A stretch of 21,157 nucleotides of DNA from Halieaceae bacterium UBA3479 (GTDB lineage Bacteria > Pseudomonadota > Gammaproteobacteria > Pseudomonadales > Halieaceae): NCBI GenBank assembly GCA_002377985.1, contig DFQW01000094.1:1-21157 (forward strand), read 5' to 3'. The notes under the pieces were generated by a model, which saw nothing but the letters and a program-made list of their open reading frames with translations, searched no databases and had not been told where the DNA came from. The translations under genes and the position numbers were made by a program. Positions 17,049-21,157 of the stretch are shown here, one piece after another. Every line of letters starts with the position of its first letter. Position 1 is the stretch's first letter.

Positions 17049-17753
17049 ATGGCACTGACCGTGGCCAATAGCCTGCAGGTTGAGCAAGTTGACTGGGATC
17101 AACTGGATACCATCTTGCTGGATATGGATGGCACGTTGCTCGATCTCGCGTTCGACAATCATTTCTGGGGGAAGGTGATCCCCGAGCGATGGGGTCACCT
17201 TAATGGCCTCGATCTGCCCAGCAGCCAGCAACATCTGGCGCCAATCTTTGCCAGGGAACAGGGAAAACTTAACTGGTACTGCCTTGATTTCTGGGGACAG
17301 ACCCTCGGGCTAGACATAGCGTCGATCAAAACCACCTGCACCGATGGCATTCAATGGCGGCCACAGGCGGAGACATTTCTCCGCCGCCTGCGGGCCAGCC
17401 ATTTGGATGTGGTGCTCATTACCAATGCCCACCCGGTGACACTGGACATCAAAGCAGAGAGACTGCCGCTGGCGAAGTGGTTCGATAAAATGGTGAGCTC
17501 TCACAGATACGGGGCGCCCAAAGAGACACCGCTGTTTTGGGAGCAATTGATCGCTGAGCGCCCCTTTAATCCGCATCGCACCCTGTTTGTCGATGACTCC
17601 GAACACGTACTGGACTCCGCACAAACATTTGGCATCTCGCATCTCATTACCCTGCGGCAGCCGGATTCGTCTCTGCCGCCCAGAACGAATACCCGCTACC
17701 CTTCCATCCACCATTTCGAAGAAATTATGCAGGGTCTTCCCACCATTGACTGA
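17049..17753 (+). CDS. yrfG: GMP/IMP nucleotidase YrfG (HAD family)
   Basis: HAD-superfamily phosphatase acting on purine monophosphates (GMP, IMP) in E. coli. The 234 residues contain the nucleophile motif LLDMDGTLLDLAFDNHFW (Asp25, Asp27), the Thr motif VLITNAHP, the motif III lysine region GAPKETPLFW and motif IV FVDDSEHVLDSA. LNWYCLDFWGQTLGLDI is a strong YrfG-specific block. ATG start at 17049. It overlaps hslR, the next gene, as in E. coli where yrfG and hslR are neighbours. About 10 extra N-terminal residues precede the core compared with E. coli (222). Confidence 0.94.
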   Translation: MALTVANSLQVEQVDWDQLDTILLDMDGTLLDLAFDNHFWGKVIPERWGHLNGLDLPSSQQHLAPIFAREQGKLNWYCLDFWGQTLGLDIASIKTTCTDGIQWRPQAETFLRRLRASHLDVVLITNAHPVTLDIKAERLPLAKWFDKMVSSHRYGAPKETPLFWEQLIAERPFNPHRTLFVDDSEHVLDSAQTFGISHLITLRQPDSSLPPRTNTRYPSIHHFEEIMQGLPTID

Positions 17754-18153
17754 TGCGAAAAACATACGCGGCAAAGTGCGGGTAGATAAATGGCTTTGGG
17801 CTGCGCGATTCTTCAAAACACGCACTCTCGCCAAGACCGCCATCGAGGGGGGCAAAGTGCAGATAGACGGCCAGCGCGTCAAGGTCTCCCGAGAGATCGC
17901 GCCGGGGGACGTTCTTCGCGTCCGTCAGGGGTGGGACGAGCGCGAGATTGTCGTCACCGCCGTGAGTGACCAGCGACGTGCCGCACCCATTGCACAAACG
18001 CTCTATGAAGAAACGCCAGAGAGCATACAGCGCAGGTCGCGGGCCGCAGAAGCGCGAAAGGCCGCGGGAGCCATGAGTAAGCCCACCCAAAAACCTGGCA
18101 AGCACGAACGCAAAGCGCTGGAGCGCCTGAGAAAACAGTTCGATCCCTCGTGA
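17746..18153 (+). CDS. hslR: Heat-shock S4-domain protein HslR (Hsp15)
   Basis: RNA-binding protein that binds free 50S subunits carrying nascent chains and helps recycle stalled ribosomes. An S4 domain ([20 protein letters not shown] to [12 protein letters not shown]) occupies roughly residues 11-75, followed by [11 protein letters not shown] and a basic tail ending [15 protein letters not shown] choose TTG 17746 ([16 protein letters not shown]), giving 135 residues, close to E. coli 133. The ATG at the yrfG stop (17753) is out of frame and closes after 10 codons; GTG 17776 would cut just before the S4 motif. The start lies inside yrfG with AGGG 11 bases upstream, implying translational coupling. 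Confidence 0.92.
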   Translation: MTDAKNIRGKVRVDKWLWAARFFKTRTLAKTAIEGGKVQIDGQRVKVSREIAPGDVLRVRQGWDEREIVVTAVSDQRRAAPIAQTLYEETPESIQRRSRAAEARKAAGAMSKPTQKPGKHERKALERLRKQFDPS

Positions 18154-18185
18154 TTAAAGCCATCGCGGATCCAGACAGTTGGGGT

Positions 18186-20105
18186 ATGATCCATGGCATG
18201 ATTGAAGAGCTGCCCACAATTCGCCCAGACACCCCGTTACTCGACAATGTCTTGCGTCAGTTTGACAAACTGCGGGAAATGGAAGCTCACGAACTCGTGG
18301 GTCTTGCCGAGGAGCTGCGTCAGGATCTTCTGTACTCCGTGGCGGGAACGGGTGGTCATTTTGGCGCCGGCTTGGGGGTCGTTGAGCTGACCGTGGCGCT
18401 GCACCATGTCTTTAATACACCCCATGACCGCATCGTCTGGGACGTGGGACACCAGACTTATCCTCACAAAATCCTCACGGGACGTCGCAGCGAAATGGGC
18501 TCGATGCGACAGCTCGAGGGGTTGTCTGGGTTTCCTAAACGCTCGGAGAGCCCCTTCGACACGTTTGGTGTCGGCCACTCCTCTACCAGCATCTCCGCCG
18601 CGATGGGCATGGCCATGGCGGCACAACAGCAAGGCATTGATCGTAAGGTTGTAGCCGTCATTGGCGACGGTGCGATCACCGGTGGCATGGCCTTCGAGGC
18701 GCTGGCCCATGCGGGGCATGCGCGACCCAATATGCTGGTCATATTAAATGATAACCAGATGTCCATCGGCCACAACACCGGGGCACTCGCCACTTACTTT
18801 GCCAAAATCTGGGCAAGCAAGACCTACACCGCCTTCCGGGAGGGTTCCAAAAAGATTCTCGAGCATGTGCGAGGTGCCTGGGACCTCGCCAAAAGAACCG
18901 AAGAACACATGAAAGGCATGGTGGCACCCGGAACCATGTTCGAAGAACTAGGCTGGCATTACATTGGGCCCTTTGACGGCCATGATCTTCCTCAACTGGT
19001 GAGCACGCTGCGCGTGATGGCTGATCTGAAAGGACCGCAGTTTTTGCACATCCGTACGATTAAGGGAAAAGGATTTGCACCGGCAGAACGCGATCCAATC
19101 GGCTATCACGCCATTAACAAGCTGGAGCCGGCAAAACCTGCAGAAACCAAAAGTATCGCCGCCAAACCCAAGGCACCCAAATATCAGGATGTATTCGGGC
19201 AGTGGCTGTGCGACCTTGCGGCGCAGGATGACAGAGTCGTCGGCATTACGCCGGCGATGTGCGAAGGTTCGGGCATGGTGGCTTATGCCAAACAATATCC
19301 GGATCGGTTCTTTGACGTTGCCATTGCAGAGCAACACTCGGTTACTCTGGCCGCAGGCATGGCCTGCGATGGGCTCAAGCCGGTGCTGGCCATCTATTCC
19401 ACCTTTTTGCAACGCGGTTACGATCAGCTGATCCACGATGTAGCGCTGCAGAATCTGGACGTCACACTGGCCATTGACCGCGCCGGGCTCGTTGGGCAAG
19501 ACGGCCCTACCCATCACGGGACCTTCGACCTTTCCTACCTGCGCTGCATCCCCAATATGGTGATTGGTGCGCCAAGCGACGAGGATCAATGCCGCAAGAT
19601 GCTGCAAACGGGGTGGCTCTATGAGGGCCCTGCAGCGATCCGTTATCCCAGAGGTGAAGGCACGGGGGCCGCCCTTGATCCAAACCTGACCACCCTCGAA
19701 ATCGGCAAAGGCCATGTTGTGCGTCATGGAGCCGAGGTGGCCATACTCAACTTTGGCGTGCTCCTGGATCAAGCCCTGTTGGCGGCTGAACGCATCAATG
19801 CAACCGTAGTTGATATGCGCTGGGTTAAACCCTTGGATGAGGCTCTGATTCTCTCGCTCATTGAAAATCACCATTGTCTGATCACGGTCGAAGAAAATGC
19901 GGTGGCGGGCGGCGCGGGCAGCGGTGTGGCCGAATTTCTTGCGCAGTCGGGGGTTATGTGCACGTTGCGACATATTGGCATTCCCGATCAGTTCGTGGCT
20001 CATGCTGGGCAGGGAGAATGTCGCCAACTGGCCGGGCTGACCGCTGATGATATTGTCGCGGCCGCGGACAGCATGTTGCCGCGTCAGCAGCAAAAAGCGC
20101 TGTGA
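18186..20105 (+). CDS. dxs: 1-deoxy-D-xylulose-5-phosphate synthase
   Basis: Thiamine-diphosphate enzyme that condenses pyruvate and glyceraldehyde 3-phosphate, the first step of the MEP isoprenoid pathway and a source of thiamine and pyridoxal precursors. Visible are [20 protein letters not shown], the ThDP/magnesium motif from [14 protein letters not shown] to NDNQMSIG, the catalytic Glu in [35 protein letters not shown] and [14 protein letters not shown]. The start is uncertain: GTG 18150 overlaps the hslR stop but adds 12 unfamiliar residues; ATG 18186 (639 residues) or ATG 18198 fits the family opening ([14 protein letters not shown]) better. None has a strong Shine-Dalgarno. xseB and ispA follow closely. 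Confidence 0.97.
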   Translation: MIHGMIEELPTIRPDTPLLDNVLRQFDKLREMEAHELVGLAEELRQDLLYSVAGTGGHFGAGLGVVELTVALHHVFNTPHDRIVWDVGHQTYPHKILTGRRSEMGSMRQLEGLSGFPKRSESPFDTFGVGHSSTSISAAMGMAMAAQQQGIDRKVVAVIGDGAITGGMAFEALAHAGHARPNMLVILNDNQMSIGHNTGALATYFAKIWASKTYTAFREGSKKILEHVRGAWDLAKRTEEHMKGMVAPGTMFEELGWHYIGPFDGHDLPQLVSTLRVMADLKGPQFLHIRTIKGKGFAPAERDPIGYHAINKLEPAKPAETKSIAAKPKAPKYQDVFGQWLCDLAAQDDRVVGITPAMCEGSGMVAYAKQYPDRFFDVAIAEQHSVTLAAGMACDGLKPVLAIYSTFLQRGYDQLIHDVALQNLDVTLAIDRAGLVGQDGPTHHGTFDLSYLRCIPNMVIGAPSDEDQCRKMLQTGWLYEGPAAIRYPRGEGTGAALDPNLTTLEIGKGHVVRHGAEVAILNFGVLLDQALLAAERINATVVDMRWVKPLDEALILSLIENHHCLITVEENAVAGGAGSGVAEFLAQSGVMCTLRHIGIPDQFVAHAGQGECRQLAGLTADDIVAAADSMLPRQQQKAL

Positions 20106-20132
20106 TGCTGCGCCTATCTGGAGACGACTAAC

Positions 20133-20375
20133 GTGGCCAAATCCGCACAGACCGCACCCACGCCGACACTGGCGCAGCAAATGAGTGAACTCGGGGAACT
20201 GGTAGAGCAACTCGAAAATCCCGAAATCGAGCTCGAAACCGCGCTCAAACTCTACGAGCAGGGCGTCAAGCTGAGCAGCACTATCCAGAAAACTCTGGAA
20301 GAAGCAGAACAGCGCGTTGTGCAAGTTACACAGGACGGATTGGTGCAAGAGGAAGACCTTTCCGAAGCGCAATAG
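20133..20375 (+). CDS. xseB: Exodeoxyribonuclease VII small subunit
   Basis: Small subunit of ExoVII, which with XseA degrades single-stranded DNA. The 80-residue helical protein has the family core LGELVEQLENPEIELETALK and LYEQGVKLSSTIQKTLEEAE. GTG start at 20133 with TGGAG nine bases upstream. It lies between dxs (27 bases upstream) and ispA (7 bases downstream), the usual company for xseB; in E. coli the order is xseB-ispA-dxs. Confidence 0.96.
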   Translation: MAKSAQTAPTPTLAQQMSELGELVEQLENPEIELETALKLYEQGVKLSSTIQKTLEEAEQRVVQVTQDGLVQEEDLSEAQ

Positions 20376-20382
20376 CGCTCTC

Positions 20383-21157
20383 ATGGAACCCTTTGCCTGG
20401 ATAAGCTGTCCCGACCCGCGACTCGCCGACGCACTGGCGTACCTGGCGCAGCAGCCCGGCAAGCAGTTACGCAGCAGACTCGCACTAAGTTGTGCCGAAC
20501 TGATCGCGGGCCAGCCGGTGCAGGCAGCCCAATCCGTGGGCGAAGCCATTGAATTACTGCACACCTACTCGCTGGTGCACGACGACTTGCCCGCGATGGA
20601 CGACGACGACCTGCGTCGCGGACAGCCCACCCTCCACCGGGCTTTCGATGAGGCTACTGCCATTTTGGCGGGCGATGGCCTGCAGGCGGCAGCGTTTCAA
20701 CATATCACCGCCATCGCATCGCTCAGTGCCGAGCAGAGGCTAGAGATTGTGCGTCTACTGAGCACGGCAGTCGGCTTCAACGGCATGGTGGGAGGGCAGG
20801 CGCTCGATCTGGCAGCAGAACATCAAGCGGTGGATGTGGCGTCCCTCAGAAACATTCACCAGCTTAAAACAGGAGCGCTCATTGTGGCGGCCGCCGAAAC
20901 GGGTGCCATTTGCGGCGGCGCGACGGCTTCGCAGCGATCACAATTGGTTCGATTTGCCCAAGCCATCGGACTCGCATTTCAAGTGATGGATGATGTGCTG
21001 GATGTCACAGGTGACAGCCTCGCACTCGGCAAGACGGCCGGTAAAGACGCACGCGCAGAAAAATCGACCTATGTCAGCACGCTGGGACTGGCGGGGGCCC
21101 GGGCCGAGGCGGATGTGCTACTGGGCGAGGCGCTGGCGGCCTTAAGCGACTTTGGTG
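20383..21157 (+). CDS. ispA: (2E,6E)-farnesyl diphosphate synthase IspA (cut by window end)
   Basis: Polyprenyl synthase making farnesyl diphosphate from IPP and DMAPP. Visible: the first Asp-rich motif LVHDDLPAMDDDDLRRG near residues 65-80, GGQALDLAAE, KTGALI, and the second Asp-rich motif AFQVMDDVLDVTGD, with the chain-length region (LLHTYSLVHDD) of FPP-type enzymes. Coding continues off the end after 258 codons. The N-terminus is unusual: the block normally GGKRLRPxL reads PGKQLRSRL near residue 25, about 20 residues nearer the start than in E. coli. ATG 20383 has no clear Shine-Dalgarno; upstream of it lies xseB, so a longer start is unlikely. Confidence 0.94.
   Translation, partial: MEPFAWISCPDPRLADALAYLAQQPGKQLRSRLALSCAELIAGQPVQAAQSVGEAIELLHTYSLVHDDLPAMDDDDLRRGQPTLHRAFDEATAILAGDGLQAAAFQHITAIASLSAEQRLEIVRLLSTAVGFNGMVGGQALDLAAEHQAVDVASLRNIHQLKTGALIVAAAETGAICGGATASQRSQLVRFAQAIGLAFQVMDDVLDVTGDSLALGKTAGKDARAEKSTYVSTLGLAGARAEADVLLGEALAALSDFG

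Noticed and set aside
18948..20564. 538-codon open frame on the minus strand across dxs, xseB and ispA
   Set aside because: It is antisense to three clearly recognised genes, has no family-like motifs and reflects codon bias in GC-rich DNA.

Overview
The window is a slice of a gammaproteobacterial chromosome, moderately GC-rich, and almost entirely housekeeping. The EF-Tu carries a roughly 10-residue insertion after its NKAD motif. The order tRNA-Thr / tRNA-Tyr / tRNA-Gly / tRNA-Thr / tuf / tRNA-Trp / secE / nusG / rplKAJL / rpoBC is the classic gammaproteobacterial one, with tRNA-Trp between tuf and secE as in Pseudomonas-like lineages. The EF-Tu insertion, from memory of the family, points to the Cellvibrionales/Halieaceae (OM60/NOR5-like marine) branch. 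That placement is an inference and could not be searched.

Positions 1-12.2 kb, minus strand (read right to left): the transcription-translation superoperon. From its upstream end it runs tRNA-Tyr, tRNA-Gly(UCC), tRNA-Thr(GGU), tuf, tRNA-Trp, secE, nusG, rplK, rplA, rplJ, rplL, rpoB and the first ~60% of rpoC, which leaves the window at base 1. A strong promoter (perfect TTGACA, 17-base spacer, GC-rich discriminator) lies just upstream of tRNA-Tyr. RNA hairpins sit at the tuf, tRNA-Trp and nusG ends, in the rplA-rplJ gap (including a clear L10 autoregulatory leader with a three-way junction) and between rplL and rpoB, where output is normally tuned.

Positions 12.2-13.2 kb: the tRNA-Thr(UGU) that normally heads the tRNA cluster is separated from tRNA-Tyr by ~930 bases. 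This gap carries a plus-strand gene for an unrecognised 110-residue membrane protein with its own Shine-Dalgarno sequence and terminator. It is the least explained gene in the window.

Positions 13.2-14.8 kb, minus strand: birA (biotin-protein ligase lacking the DNA-binding domain) and coaX (type III pantothenate kinase) overlap by four bases and lie just upstream of tRNA-Thr.

Positions 14.9-17.0 kb: a small plus-strand membrane protein is translationally coupled to an Ogt-type DNA alkyltransferase. These converge on a minus-strand DUF465 coiled-coil protein, with cysQ upstream of it.

Positions 17.05-21.16 kb, plus strand: yrfG, hslR (TTG start inside yrfG), dxs, xseB and ispA (cut by the window end). 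Dxs makes the first committed MEP-pathway intermediate and IspA condenses the resulting C5 units to farnesyl diphosphate.

I see no prophage, transposon, CRISPR array, toxin or defence system. The points of interest are the inserted membrane-protein gene, several RNA structures and some divergent protein ends, rather than an obvious new system.
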